A stretch of 64,000 nucleotides of DNA from Rhizobium rhizogenes NBRC 13257. GTDB lineage: Bacteria > Pseudomonadota > Alphaproteobacteria > Rhizobiales > Rhizobiaceae. Below the pieces are notes generated by a model, which was given only the letters and a program-made list of their open reading frames with translations, was not told where the DNA came from and did not search any database. The position numbers and the translations under genes were made by a program. This document shows positions 36,379 to 45,826 of the stretch, piece after piece; the stretch's first letter is position 1, and every line of letters begins with the position of its first letter. Location of the stretch: contig NZ_BAYX01000001.1 in NCBI RefSeq assembly GCF_000696095.1, positions 620,001-684,000 of the forward strand, in the 5' to 3' direction.

Positions 36379-36930
36379 TTACTGGATCGAGCCCACGGCC
36401 ATCTGGTCAACATCGGCGCGCTGTAGCGTGACGCCGATCACCGGCACCATCTGTTCGCCGACCTTGACCGAGATCGTGACGTTCATCGACTTGTTGTCGG
36501 TAACGCGGGCGATCATGGCACCGTTCAGCTTCTGGCGGTTGAGGCCGAGGACAACCGTACCGTCGCTGACCGTGCCTGATGTGATGTCGAGGCCCTTGCC
36601 TGCCGCCCCGTCCAGGAACTTGCCATTATAGCTGCCGCCATTCTGGGTGATTTCGGCCGACATCGGCTGCTGGAAGACGCCGACGCGGCAGGTGCCGTCG
36701 AGCTTGACGCCGGTCGTGCCGCTGTCGAGCGCCTGACCTGTCAGATTGCAAGTGAACTTCGTGCCCTTGTATTTGCCGGCGACGATTTCGCCCGGGCCGC
36801 GCCAGGAGCCGGCGACGGACTGGAAGAAGGCCTTATCACGGGATCCAGCATCGGCTGAATGTACCCAGGCACCTAAGGAAAGGGCCGCGGCGGCAAAGCC
36901 GCTAACAAGAAGAAACTGGCGCGAAAACAT
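36379..36930 (-). CDS. Exported protein of unknown function
   Basis: About 183 residues with a signal peptide (QFLLVSGFAAAALSLGAWV, cleavage near SADA). The mature part begins with SVAGSWRGPGEIVAGKYKGTKFTCNLTG, and has two Cys that could form a disulphide. It resembles lipocalin-like/calycin small periplasmic proteins seen across Rhizobiales, but I cannot name a function. The ATG at 36930 has AGGGA six bases upstream; the ATG at 36936 does not. Confidence 0.65.
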   Translation of the reverse strand: MFSRQFLLVSGFAAAALSLGAWVHSADAGSRDKAFFQSVAGSWRGPGEIVAGKYKGTKFTCNLTGQALDSGTTGVKLDGTCRVGVFQQPMSAEITQNGGSYNGKFLDGAAGKGLDITSGTVSDGTVVLGLNRQKLNGAMIARVTDNKSMNVTISVKVGEQMVPVIGVTLQRADVDQMAVGSIQ

Positions 36931-37042
36931 GGACATTCCCTAACGAAGAGGAACCTGAAACTGATGTCCACTTTTGCCTTAGAATGGTTAATGCTTGGTT
37001 TCTTATGCAGGAGAAAGCCGCTTTTGCGGGCATCTACGACAT

Positions 37043-38131
37043 TCAGCGGCCGGTGATATTCGGGGCGAGATCACCGACGAAATCACCGATCCCGGGCCGC
37101 TTCAATGCCTTGAAGGACAGGGGTCGGCAGAGATCCATGGCGGCGATGCCGATGCGTGCTGTCATCATGCCGTTGACGACGCCTTCGCCCAGTCGAGCCG
37201 AGAGTTTCGAGGCCAGGCCATGGCCGATCAACTGCTGTACGATGCTGTCGCCAACGGCGATGGAGCCGGTTACGGCGAGGTGGGCGAGCACATCTCGCAT
37301 CAGCTTGAGCATGCCGAGCCCGCCGGGCCTGCCGCCATAAAGCTCCGCCATGGCGCGGACCAATTTGGCTGATTCGTAGAGGACGTAGAGAATATCCACT
37401 AGCGCGCGTGGGCTGACGGCGGTGACGACGGAGACGCGTTTTGACGCGCCGAGAATGAGCACGCGGGCGCTGCGGTCGAGCGGGCCGAGCAGTTCGCGTT
37501 CGGCAAGGTCGATGAGGTGCGGCGCGTCGATGATATCGTCTTCGGCGGCTTTCAACGTGGCGCGACCCTTTGCCGTTGCCGGATTGGCTTCGAGGAGAGT
37601 GCAGAGACGCTGGACCAGCGCTTTCGCGCGCGCCGGGCGCGTCTCGACAACGGCGGCGTCTGCTTCCGCCTTGATGGTCTGCACCGCCGCTAGCCGCATC
37701 ATGCCGGCCGTTTCACGCACGACGATGGCAAGGACCGCAAGGATGCCGATGGCGAGCACAGTCAATGCCGTATAGCCCAGCCAGTCGGCGCGGCTGAACA
37801 GATTGCGAATCAATTCATCGGTCCACAGGCCAAAGGCGAGCGACACGAGAATGCCGAAGGCGCTGAGGGCGACCTTGCCGAAGGAGAATCTGCGGCGGCG
37901 CGGTGCGGCAATGGCGGCTTCTGCATCCGATGCTGTCAGGGCGGGATTGAGGAAAGGGTCTTCCTCATCCGGCGTTAGAACGATCTCAGTGTCGAAGCTC
38001 TGCGGCTTGCGGCGCGGCGTCTCTGCTGTCGTTTTGGTGTGGGCACCTTCCCTTGACGCCTCCTGCTCCAGCGAAAAGGCAGCGGGACGGCGGGAAATAC
38101 CCTTTGGATCGTCTTCTGTCGGCTTCGTCAT
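37043..38131 (-). CDS. YcjF-family (TIGR01620/DUF697) inner-membrane protein
   Basis: A 362-residue protein with two transmembrane helices (about 90-160; VALSAFGILVSLAFGLW and YTALTVLAIGILAVLAIVV) and a C-terminal DUF697-like region (VSVVTAVSPRALVDILYVLYESAKLVRAMAELYGGRPG). It is the usual partner of YcjX, whose gene overlaps its start by four bases. The pair is linked to envelope stress in enterobacteria; its role in rhizobia is unknown. Confidence 0.85.
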   Translation of the reverse strand: MTKPTEDDPKGISRRPAAFSLEQEASREGAHTKTTAETPRRKPQSFDTEIVLTPDEEDPFLNPALTASDAEAAIAAPRRRRFSFGKVALSAFGILVSLAFGLWTDELIRNLFSRADWLGYTALTVLAIGILAVLAIVVRETAGMMRLAAVQTIKAEADAAVVETRPARAKALVQRLCTLLEANPATAKGRATLKAAEDDIIDAPHLIDLAERELLGPLDRSARVLILGASKRVSVVTAVSPRALVDILYVLYESAKLVRAMAELYGGRPGGLGMLKLMRDVLAHLAVTGSIAVGDSIVQQLIGHGLASKLSARLGEGVVNGMMTARIGIAAMDLCRPLSFKALKRPGIGDFVGDLAPNITGR

Positions 38132-39648
38132 GCGAGGCGGTCTCCGAACAGGAACTGCATGGCGCGGTCGAGGCGGATATGCGGCACGGAGAGTTTGATG
38201 CCGCCGCCGGTCTCGTCCAGTTCTGGTGGACGGAAGCGGACCACGTTCACCTCGGGCAGATGGACATTTGTCGCGCCGGGGTCAAGCGCATCGAACAGCC
38301 ATTGCGGATTTTCCGGCAGGTCGCCGGGAAAGACCGCCGTCTTGCGATTGCCGTCGAAACGCTCGTCGCCGATCGTTTCTCCATCCATGGGCGTCCCGAC
38401 GATGACTGGCAGGGTATGGCCGTCGCGTTTCACCGTCGCTTCGCGCGTGGCGCGAACGGAGGCGATCGCCATGACGTCGATGCCGGCGCCGGCCATGCCG
38501 ATGCGGTCGATGGCCCGTTCCACCAGGCGGCGCGTGAGGGCTTCCAGCCGGTCATGGCTTTCGTGATGGAGGTGATCTGCCTTGGTCGCGGCGACCAGCA
38601 CACGGTCGATGCGGCGGCCGAGCAGGGACGATAGCAAGGAATTGGTGCCGGGACGGAAACAGGCAAGCACATCGGTTAATGCGCGCTCCAGATCCTGCAC
38701 TGCTTCCGGACCGCGGTTGATCGCCTGCAACGCGTCGACAAGCACGATCTGCCGGTCCAGCCGGGCGAAATGTTCGCGGAAGAAGGGTTTGACCACGACG
38801 GATTTATAGGCCTCGTAGCGTCGCTCCATCATTGCCCAGAGCGAGCCCTTCTGCGCGATCGTTTCACTCGCCGGTATCAACGGAGCGAAAGTGAGCGCCG
38901 GCGAGCCGTCGAGATCGCCGGGAAGCAGGAAGCGGCCGGGCGGCAAGGTCGATAGCGAGCGCTCGTCGGATTTGCAGGCCTTGAGATAGTCGGCAAAGGC
39001 GGTGGCGAGGTCGCGCGCCGTCATTTCATCCGCTGGTGCGGCAATCTCGGTCGCTTGCGTCAGCGCCAGCCATTTTTGAGAGAGTTCGGCGCGCACGCCA
39101 GTCTGCGCCAGCGCCAGCGTTTCCTCGCTGAAGGTGCGGTAATCCTTGGCGAGCAGCGGCAGATCGAGCAGCCATTCGCCGGGATAATCGACGATATCGA
39201 TGGAAAGGCGTCCGGGCGAGAACAGCCGGTTCCAGCCGCTGGCGCTCTGATAATCCAGCGTGATGCGCAATTCCGAGATCGCCCGCGTCGAATCCGGCCA
39301 GATACGCTCCTTCACCAGCGCGCGGATGTGATCCTCATACTGGAAGCGCGGCACGGCGTCGTCCGGCTGCGGTTCCAGGCGAACGGCAGAGACGCGGCCG
39401 GATTGCACCGGCTCGAACAGCGGCAGTCGTCCGCCGTTCAGGAGATTGTGTACGAGAGAGGAGATGAAGACGGTCTTGCCCGAGCGCGACAGGCCGGTGA
39501 CGCCAAGACGAATGGTCGGATTGACGAGGCCGGTTGTGCGGTCGACGAGGTTGTCGAAGGCGATCCGGGCGTCGTCCGTGAAGGAGGTCAGGCTTGGCGG
39601 CAAGGCGGGATCCCTGAATGACAGCGTGGTCGTCAATATAGGAAGCAA
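38128..39648 (-). CDS. ycjX: YcjX-family (DUF463) P-loop NTPase
   Basis: A 506-residue protein with the P-loop GLSRSGKTVFISSLVHNL near residue 55, a DYPGEWLLDLPLL segment in the Walker B/G3 position and LVAATKADHLHHE, which resembles the G4 specificity motif. It is thus a GTPase-like ATPase/GTPase. It forms an operon with ycjF (ATGA overlap). An earlier or later start within the first 20 residues is possible. Confidence 0.87.
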   Translation of the reverse strand: MLPILTTTLSFRDPALPPSLTSFTDDARIAFDNLVDRTTGLVNPTIRLGVTGLSRSGKTVFISSLVHNLLNGGRLPLFEPVQSGRVSAVRLEPQPDDAVPRFQYEDHIRALVKERIWPDSTRAISELRITLDYQSASGWNRLFSPGRLSIDIVDYPGEWLLDLPLLAKDYRTFSEETLALAQTGVRAELSQKWLALTQATEIAAPADEMTARDLATAFADYLKACKSDERSLSTLPPGRFLLPGDLDGSPALTFAPLIPASETIAQKGSLWAMMERRYEAYKSVVVKPFFREHFARLDRQIVLVDALQAINRGPEAVQDLERALTDVLACFRPGTNSLLSSLLGRRIDRVLVAATKADHLHHESHDRLEALTRRLVERAIDRIGMAGAGIDVMAIASVRATREATVKRDGHTLPVIVGTPMDGETIGDERFDGNRKTAVFPGDLPENPQWLFDALDPGATNVHLPEVNVVRFRPPELDETGGGIKLSVPHIRLDRAMQFLFGDRLA

Positions 39649-39729
39649 TGCAAGCGCCGAAAAGATGAGCGGGCTTTATAGATCAAAACTCGCTAAATCA
39701 TCGCCTGGCCTGATATTTTCCAACTGGTC

Positions 39730-40221
39730 CTATTCGCTGATGAATTCCGTGAGGATCCAGCCGGAGGATGTGGCGTCGATTACGGCGAGACCGGCGGTCG
39801 GAAAGCCGCCGGGCAGGGCGGTGACCAGCGCATCATGGCCGATCAGGGCTTCGAGCGTCTGCTCGATGACCGGGTTGTGGCCGACCAGCATCACGGAGTC
39901 CTCGGTCGTCTGCGAGGAGATGATTTCCAGATAGACGTCCAGCGTCGCATTATAGAGCGCGTCGACGAAACGCAATTCGGGAGGCGGGGTCATGGCGCGG
40001 CGGACCGCGTCGGCGGTCTGGCGGCAGCGCAGCGCCGTCGAGGAAATGACGAGATCCGGCTTGTAGTCCTTGTCGGCGGCCTTGTCGGCAACGATCTCGG
40101 CCGCTGCATAGCCGTTATCGCTCAGCGGTCGGTCGAAATCCCGCTGGCCGGGGGCGGCGTGCTGAGCCTGGGCATGACGCAACAGGTAAATCCTGGAGGG
40201 CGGCGGTGAGATGCTGGTCAT
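39730..40221 (-). CDS. SixA-like phosphohistidine phosphatase (histidine phosphatase family)
   Basis: A 163-residue enzyme with the RHA/RHG-type active site YLLRHAQAQHA, a second Arg in SSTALRCRQTADAV, acid region near Ala-Leu-Tyr, and the C-terminal His in MLVGHNPVIEQ. SixA removes phosphate from Hpt domains, so it could act on an Hpt protein such as the one at 32.6 kb; this is speculative. Confidence 0.85.
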   Translation of the reverse strand: MTSISPPPSRIYLLRHAQAQHAAPGQRDFDRPLSDNGYAAAEIVADKAADKDYKPDLVISSTALRCRQTADAVRRAMTPPPELRFVDALYNATLDVYLEIISSQTTEDSVMLVGHNPVIEQTLEALIGHDALVTALPGGFPTAGLAVIDATSSGWILTEFISE

Positions 40222-40436
40222 GGCGAAATTCCCATGCTGGATTTATCCCTTGACGTATCGTTTCATCCCATGCGCCGTCAACTGCGTAACTATTGGTGAT
40301 ACGGGGACTTAGCGACCCCTCACGCGAAGGTTACGGCAACAGCACAATTTCGATATTGCAAGAATATGATGAAAAAATAGACTGTTAGCCGAATTTTATG
40401 ACAAAATTAAAAATCAGTTTACAGCGTCTATTTGGC

Positions 40437-40466
40437 TTGAACCGATACTATCGGTTGGGATATACA
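40437..40466 (+). promoter_or_regulatory. dksA promoter with palindrome in the spacer
   Basis: TTGAAC and TATACA separated by 18 bases form a good sigma-70-type promoter. The palindrome AACCGAT-ACT-ATCGGTT (40440-40456) occupies the spacer, where a bound regulator would block RNA polymerase. Confidence 0.55.
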
Positions 40467-40501
40467 CCCCGCCATATGAGATGTTCTTCAGGAGAATCGC
40501 G

Positions 40502-40921
40502 TTGAGTGAGAAGATCGATCTTAGCGAGTATGTGCCCTCGGAAAACGAGGAGTTCATGAATTCGCGTCAGCGGGCCTACTTTCGAGCAAAGTTAGTAGCC
40601 TGGAAGAATGATATCCTAAGAGAAGCGCGCGAAACGCTCGAGCATTTGGCCGAAGAAAGCGCAAACCACCCAGATCTGGCCGACAGGGCTTCTTCGGAAA
40701 CCGACAGAGCCATCGAACTCCGGGCTCGGGACCGTCAGCGCAAGCTGATCTCGAAAATCGATGCAGCTATGCAACGCATCGATGAAGGCACCTACGGTTA
40801 CTGTGAGGAAACCGGTGAGCCGATCGGCCTGAAGCGCCTGGATGCTCGTCCGATCGCTACCCTGTCGATCGAAGCACAGGAACGCCACGAGCGCCGCGAA
40901 AAAGTTTATAAAGACGAATAG
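40502..40921 (+). CDS. dksA: RNA polymerase-binding transcription factor DksA
   Basis: A 139-residue factor that works with ppGpp in the RNA polymerase secondary channel. It has the coiled-coil with the Asp-Ala-x-x-Asp-type tip replaced in DLADRASSETDRAIELRARDR, and the remnant zinc finger GTYGYCEETGEPIGLKRLDARP with only one Cys visible, as in alphaproteobacterial members. The TTG at 40502 follows AGGAGA by six bases and gives the usual start SEKIDLSEYVP; the upstream ATG at 40481 lacks a site. Confidence 0.92.
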   Translation: MSEKIDLSEYVPSENEEFMNSRQRAYFRAKLVAWKNDILREARETLEHLAEESANHPDLADRASSETDRAIELRARDRQRKLISKIDAAMQRIDEGTYGYCEETGEPIGLKRLDARPIATLSIEAQERHERREKVYKDE

Positions 40922-40954
40922 TCACCGTCCGGCTAAAATCGGACTGCAAAAAAT

Positions 40955-40988
40955 AAAGGCACGACGGAAATCCCCGTCGTGCCTTTTT
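40955..40988. terminator. Bidirectional terminator between dksA and peptidase gene
   Basis: Perfect 13-bp stem AAAGGCACGACGG / CCGTCGTGCCTTT with a 6-base loop and a T tract; the mirror strand also ends in T. It serves both convergent genes. Confidence 0.92.
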
Positions 40989-41016
40989 GCGTTCAGCTGG
41001 GCATTGATTGGAATTC

Positions 41017-41700
41017 TCAGTTCTCGGATACTTGTGACGAGAGCGCCGAGATGGGAAGCAAAGTAATTGTTCCATCTTTGACGACGATCACTTCACCGTC
41101 CGATATCGCCCGGAACGGCATTGCGCTTTGCTCGAAAAAGCGGACGGCGTTCTCTGCCGTTTCCCGCTCGGAATGATCTGATCGGTAGTGCGGGACAATC
41201 GAGAAATCCACAATCCCCAGTCCTTCCCAGACGATCTCGGGATCATAGTCGGCGGCAAGCTGTTCGGGATCATCCATGAGATCGATCCCCTTTAGCGTCG
41301 GTGCCATCACGACGGCTCCGGCGCTGAACCCGCCATAGACAATTGCGTCGTCACGCAGCAGCCGGGCGATGACGTGATCAAAGCCGCTTTGCTTCATGGC
41401 GCGCCTCAGTAGGAAAGAATTTCCGCCAAGAACCCATACGAGATCGAATTTGTCCAAGGTCGTTTCGAGGCCATCAGGATCTCCGAAATAGTGCTTCAGA
41501 TCGAGAGATTCCGCCGCGATGCCCAAGTTCGAAAACTCTCCTTTCGGATCGTAGACGGTGGCCTGGTATTTTCTGCGCGCTTCGTCGGGAATGTAGTCAA
41601 GCGCATTCTCAATGATCGCTGCCCGTCGCCCGCCTTGCAGCAACTCCAACACGCGGTCTTTATGGCTGCCCAGCCGGTAGGATGACAGATATAGTCTCAT
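41017..41700 (-). CDS. Peptidase E-like (S51 family) serine peptidase
   Basis: A 227-residue class I glutamine-amidotransferase-like protein. The nucleophile elbow GGFSAGAVVMAP carries the catalytic Ser in place of Cys, and VLGGNSFLLRRAM and VPHYRSDHSE match the S51 family (PepE, cyanophycinase). It may cleave Asp-X dipeptides. Neighbouring genes give no further hint. Confidence 0.8.
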   Translation of the reverse strand: MRLYLSSYRLGSHKDRVLELLQGGRRAAIIENALDYIPDEARRKYQATVYDPKGEFSNLGIAAESLDLKHYFGDPDGLETTLDKFDLVWVLGGNSFLLRRAMKQSGFDHVIARLLRDDAIVYGGFSAGAVVMAPTLKGIDLMDDPEQLAADYDPEIVWEGLGIVDFSIVPHYRSDHSERETAENAVRFFEQSAMPFRAISDGEVIVVKDGTITLLPISALSSQVSEN

Positions 41701-41746
41701 GATTGTCGTGTTCCCGCCGATAGATCCGACGTATCATGCCCGGAAT

Positions 41747-42604
41747 CTATTTATCGCGGTTGACGCTCATTTCGCCGAAAATGCGCGCGACTTCTTTCTG
41801 AAGTGCTGCGTCAGAGCCGGTGATCGGCGCGAGTTCCGGGTCGCGGCGTTGAGCGGGGGCGGCTGCCGGTTGCTGTTGTATTTGCTGCTGCGGCTGCACG
41901 TTCGGAATGATCCGCTCGGCGGTGAGATTGTTTGCCATTTCCGCTTCCAGCACGCGCTGGAAATCGCTGCCGGGTTCACGCGCCTGTGGCGCCGCAACTG
42001 CCGGGGCGGGGCGGGGCGGCTCCTGCGGCAGGACGACGTGACGCGCCGCGTCCAGTATCTCGGCTGCCTCCGTCTCGCTCAGCACGGCCGCTGTGGATTG
42101 TTGTACGCGCGGCGGCTGGGCCGTAACAGGCTGTGGGCGCTCGATTGCCGGCTCGACGACAACGGCCGGTTCGGCCTTCAGATAGGCTTCGATCTTGGCT
42201 TCCGCAGGCTCGGGCGGCTGGCGGTCAAGGCGCGGGAGTTCTGGTGCCGGCTCCAGCCGTCGTTCAGCAAGGGTTGGCAGTTCGATCGGGATCGGCGTCT
42301 GTGCCGCGGCCTTGCTTGGGTCGGAAATGCCGGATTCGATGACGATATCGGTCGGGCCGCCGATCATGATGAGGTGTTCGATGCCATCACGCCGGACCAG
42401 CACGAGGCGACGGCGGGCATCGACGGCGGCGGCGTCCAGAACCTGCAGGCGCGGCTGGCGGTTCTTTCCGCCCCGCACGAAGGGCGACGGCGCTCGGCTG
42501 CGCAGGATCCAAAGGATGCCGATCAGCAGGAGAAGGGCAATGCCCACCCCACCGGCTGCAAGAAGGAAGCGGCTGCCATAGGCCCCGGCGATTTCGTCCC
42601 ACAT
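41747..42604 (-). CDS. FliO-domain-like membrane protein
   Basis: About 285 residues: one transmembrane helix near the N-terminus (FLLAAGGVGIALLLLIGILW), then a FliO-like segment LQVLDAAAVDARRRLVLVRRDGIEHLIMIGGPTDIVIE, and a long Pro/Ala/Gln-rich tail. FliO assists flagellar export gate assembly, but no flagellar gene is nearby and the tail is unusual, so this may be a non-flagellar relative. The ATG at 42604 (MWDEIAGAYG) has GGAG upstream; the open frame extends to 42700. Confidence 0.65.
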   Translation of the reverse strand: MWDEIAGAYGSRFLLAAGGVGIALLLLIGILWILRSRAPSPFVRGGKNRQPRLQVLDAAAVDARRRLVLVRRDGIEHLIMIGGPTDIVIESGISDPSKAAAQTPIPIELPTLAERRLEPAPELPRLDRQPPEPAEAKIEAYLKAEPAVVVEPAIERPQPVTAQPPRVQQSTAAVLSETEAAEILDAARHVVLPQEPPRPAPAVAAPQAREPGSDFQRVLEAEMANNLTAERIIPNVQPQQQIQQQPAAAPAQRRDPELAPITGSDAALQKEVARIFGEMSVNRDK

Positions 42605-42894
42605 GTCGAGATACTCCGTAATTAACCCCGATGTCGCGGCCTTGCCGTGGTATACGACTGGCCGCGCGCCTTCCTCTTTGTCCTGATATGAGGCAATCAT
42701 ATGGACAGGTCCACCTTCGAGGCAAGATAAGATCGTTCGCTGTTCAGCGCTCTTCCTTGTGAATACAAGCCTTTCTGCCTCCGCAAAGCTTTTTGCTGAG
42801 GCGGCAAATTGCTAAAGATGATTCGGAAAGGTCCGATTCCGGCGATCCGTCAAGTGCACGACGCGACAAGGAGGAGGACGGAGACGAGGGGTCC

Positions 42895-45510
42895 ATGACG
42901 AAGCAGCGTCCGTCCGACGAGTATAGCGTACCGCTGGTGGACCGCGGGGTTCGTTCGGGCACTGTGCTGCGCATCATTCTGCTGGCGCTGGTGCTGGTGG
43001 CCGCTGCGGCGGCTTTCGTGGTCTTCAAGGACGAGCTCGACAATGAGGCCGTGCTTGGCGGGCTCGGTATTCTTGCCATGGTCGGCATTTTCTTTCTCGT
43101 GTCGTCCATCATCGGCTTCGTCGAGGTGATGCCGCAGACCCAGTCCGACAGCCTGGCGCGCTCCTTCCTGAACAGCCATCCGGACGGCACGCTGATCACG
43201 GACGAAAAGGGCCGCATCGTCTACGCCAATGCCGCCTACGGTCGATTGACAGGTGCTGCCAAGGCCACCGAAGTGCAATCGCTGGAAACGCTGCTGTCGC
43301 GCAATCGCGAATCCAACGAGGCGCTCTATCGCCTGGCCAATAGCCTGCGTGACGGCAAGGAAGGATCCGAGGAGTTCCGGCTGCTGAAGCCGCTCGGTCT
43401 TGCGGAAGGCAATGGCAACGGCGCGCATTGGTATCGCCTGAAGGCGCGCGTTCTGCCGCCGGAGCAGGGACGCGGCAAGGCGCTGCATATCTGGCAGATC
43501 ACCGACATTACCTCGGAACGCGATGATCAGGAGCGCTTCTTCAAAGAGCTGCAGAACGCTATCGATTATCTCGATCATGCGCCGGCGGGTTTCTTCTCGG
43601 CCGGGCGCAAGGGCGAGATATTCTATTTGAACGCGACGCTTGCCGAATGGCTGGGCTTCGATCTCACCAAATTCACGCCGGGCTCGATGAGCGTCGGCGA
43701 TCTCGTCGCGGGCGAGGGCCTGACGCTGATCCAGTCCGTGCAGGCCGAGCCGGGCTTGAAGAAGACGGTGACGCTCGATCTCGATCTGCGCCGCGCCAAC
43801 GGCCAGAGTCTGCCGGTGCAGATCGTCCACAGCGTTACCTCGATGCGCGACGGTGCGCCGGGCGAAAGCCGGACCATCGTTCTGACGCGCCAGAATGGCG
43901 GCGACAACGACCAGTCGGCTTCTGTCGCGGCGATGCGTTTCAGCCGCTTCTTCAACAATACGCCGATGGCGATCGCCTCGGTCGACGGTTCTGGGCGTAT
44001 CCTGCGTACGAATGCGCCGTTCCTGAAGCTCTTCTCCGATCTCGTGTCGCGCGACGATATCGAGCGCGGTGCTGCGCTTGAAACGATCGTCAACGAAAGC
44101 GACCGGCCCCGGCTCGAAGATGCGCTGGCCGCCGCCAAGGACCGGCAGGGCGATATCCCGCCGATCGATTCCCGCAATCCGAAGGACGACACGCGGCATT
44201 TCCGCTTCTATATCAACGCCGTCATCGATCAGACCGATGAGGCGCCGGAAGAGGCAGCCATCGTCTATGCCGTCGAAGTGACCGAGCAGAAGGCTCTGGA
44301 AACGCAGATGGCGCAAACGCAGAAGATGAATGCGGTCGGCACGCTTGCCGGCGGCATCGCGCATGATTTCAACAACGTGTTGACCGCGATCCTGCTGTCG
44401 TCCGACCATCTGCTGCTGCAGGCCCGTCCGGCCGATGCCAGCTTCGCCGATCTGATGGAAATCAAGCGCAATGCCAATCGCGCCGCCGTCCTGGTGCGGC
44501 AGTTGCTCGCCTTCTCGCGCAAGCAGACGATGCGGCCGACGATCCTCAACCTGACCGACGTGATCGGCGATCTGCGCATGCTGGTGGAGCGGTTGCTATC
44601 GGGCACGCATGTCAAGCTCGATGTCGACTATGGCCGCGATCTCTGGCCTGTGAAGACCGATCTGTCGCAGTTCGAACAGGTGCTGATTAATCTTTGCGTC
44701 AACGCCCGCGACGCTATGCCGGGTGGCGGCACGCTGACACTGCGCACCCGCAATCTGCCGGTCATGGATGTCGCTGCTTTCAATTATGCCTATCTGCCGC
44801 ATGAGGAGATGGTGCTGGTCGAGGTCAACGACACCGGCACCGGTATTGCCCCCGAAATCATGGACAAGATCTTCGAGCCTTTCTTCACGACGAAGGAAGT
44901 GGGCAAGGGCACAGGTCTCGGCCTTGCCATGGTCTATGGCATCATCAAGCAGTCCGGCGGCTATATCCATCCGGAATCGGAAGTCGGCAAAGGCACGACA
45001 TTCCGTATCTTCCTGCCGCGCCACATCGTCGAAATGCCGGCCCTGACGGAAGGCCAGTCGCCCGAGAGCCGCGATATCTCGGCGATGGACCAGAGCGTCG
45101 CTGCCGTCGTCCCGCCAGAAGAACCGGCGGATCTCACCGGCAAGTCGGCTGTCGTACTCCTCGTCGAGGACGAAGAGGCGGTCCGTCGTGGCGGCAAGCG
45201 CATGCTCGAGACACGCGGCTACACGGTCTACGAGGCCGGCTCCGGCGTCGAGGCGCTCGAGATCATGGAAGAACTTGACGGCCAGGTGGATGTCGTCGTG
45301 TCCGACGTCGTCATGCCGGAAATGGATGGGCCGACGCTGCTTGGAGAGCTGCGCAAGAAATACCCGGATATGAAGTTCATCTTTGTCTCCGGCTATGCGG
45401 AGGACGCCTTCGCCCGCAACCTGCCCGCCGACGCCAAATTCGGCTTCCTGCCGAAGCCGTTCTCGCTGAAGCAGCTTGCGGTGGTTGTCCGAGAGACGCT
45501 GGATCACTAA
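42895..45510 (+). CDS. cckA: Hybrid sensor histidine kinase CckA
   Basis: About 871 residues, the cell-cycle kinase that phosphorylates CtrA through ChpT. Two transmembrane helices (about 22-45 and 55-78), PAS domains (about 95-215, 235-350, 370-460), HisKA with predicted His490 in [11 protein letters not shown], HATPase ([31 protein letters not shown]) and a C-terminal receiver with predicted Asp804 in [12 protein letters not shown]. The ATG at 42895 has GAGGGG upstream; the open frame begins at 42793. The gene stands alone, divergent from the FliO-like gene. Confidence 0.92.
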   Translation: MTKQRPSDEYSVPLVDRGVRSGTVLRIILLALVLVAAAAAFVVFKDELDNEAVLGGLGILAMVGIFFLVSSIIGFVEVMPQTQSDSLARSFLNSHPDGTLITDEKGRIVYANAAYGRLTGAAKATEVQSLETLLSRNRESNEALYRLANSLRDGKEGSEEFRLLKPLGLAEGNGNGAHWYRLKARVLPPEQGRGKALHIWQITDITSERDDQERFFKELQNAIDYLDHAPAGFFSAGRKGEIFYLNATLAEWLGFDLTKFTPGSMSVGDLVAGEGLTLIQSVQAEPGLKKTVTLDLDLRRANGQSLPVQIVHSVTSMRDGAPGESRTIVLTRQNGGDNDQSASVAAMRFSRFFNNTPMAIASVDGSGRILRTNAPFLKLFSDLVSRDDIERGAALETIVNESDRPRLEDALAAAKDRQGDIPPIDSRNPKDDTRHFRFYINAVIDQTDEAPEEAAIVYAVEVTEQKALETQMAQTQKMNAVGTLAGGIAHDFNNVLTAILLSSDHLLLQARPADASFADLMEIKRNANRAAVLVRQLLAFSRKQTMRPTILNLTDVIGDLRMLVERLLSGTHVKLDVDYGRDLWPVKTDLSQFEQVLINLCVNARDAMPGGGTLTLRTRNLPVMDVAAFNYAYLPHEEMVLVEVNDTGTGIAPEIMDKIFEPFFTTKEVGKGTGLGLAMVYGIIKQSGGYIHPESEVGKGTTFRIFLPRHIVEMPALTEGQSPESRDISAMDQSVAAVVPPEEPADLTGKSAVVLLVEDEEAVRRGGKRMLETRGYTVYEAGSGVEALEIMEELDGQVDVVVSDVVMPEMDGPTLLGELRKKYPDMKFIFVSGYAEDAFARNLPADAKFGFLPKPFSLKQLAVVVRETLDH

Positions 45511-45664
45511 TAAAGAGGTTGCCGTAAAATTCTGTTTTTGCAGGATTTCTCTTCTTGGAGATAAGAGCATGCAGGCGGTCGGCGTCCTGATGATGACGCG
45601 GGAATCTCGTCATATCTCGATATTCCCATTGCCAATTTTATCCGATCCATGGCATCTAGCGGGC
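45511..45664 (+). other. cckA-trpS spacer, leader-proximal part
   Basis: No gene. There is no clear terminator for cckA. A weak promoter candidate for the leader lies at 45629-45658. The rest of the 316-base gap is the attenuator and a short stretch before the trpS start. Confidence 0.4.
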
Positions 45665-45715
45665 ATGAACGACCTCGCAAATTCCAATCTGCGGATGTGG
45701 TGGCGCTCCTTGTAG
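45665..45715 (+). CDS. Trp-rich leader peptide of the trpS attenuator
   Basis: MNDLANSNLRMWWRSL, 16 residues, with two adjacent Trp codons at 45698-45703 placed where a stalled ribosome would cover the first hairpin arm. It recalls rhizobial trpE leader peptides, which carry tandem Trp near the end and can be leaderless. A possible promoter TTGCCA (45629) to CATCTA (45653) would start transcription near the AUG itself; this is weak. Confidence 0.7.
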   Translation: MNDLANSNLRMWWRSL

Positions 45716-45781
45716 GAGCGGCAGTCGTCATTTCTTGAAATCGACCCTTGCCGCCGTGATCCGGCAGGTATGGTCGTTTTT
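45702..45781 (+). promoter_or_regulatory. Transcription attenuator upstream of trpS
   Basis: Three alternative stems can be drawn. 1:2 CGCTCC (45704-45709) with GGAGCG (45715-45720). 2:3 antiterminator 45718-45754: GCGGCA with TGCCGC, then GTCG/CGAC and ATTTC/GAAAT, about 14 bp. 3:4 terminator: CGACC-CTTGCCG (45742-45753) with CGGCAGG-TAT-GGTCG (45762-45776), then TTTTT (45777-45781). The antiterminator uses the 5' arm of the terminator, so only one can form. Ribosome stalling at the Trp codons would free arm 2 and allow read-through into trpS. Confidence 0.75.
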
Positions 45782-45826
45782 CCAAGTTTCTCCCCGATCG
45801 CGGCGGCTCCTTTACGGAGCATCAAA

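Noticed and set aside
45511..45664. Longer reading of the frame that ends in the trpS leader (from 45476)
   Set aside because: The upstream part overlaps the cckA end in another frame and has no ribosome site; only the last 16 codons fit the attenuator geometry.
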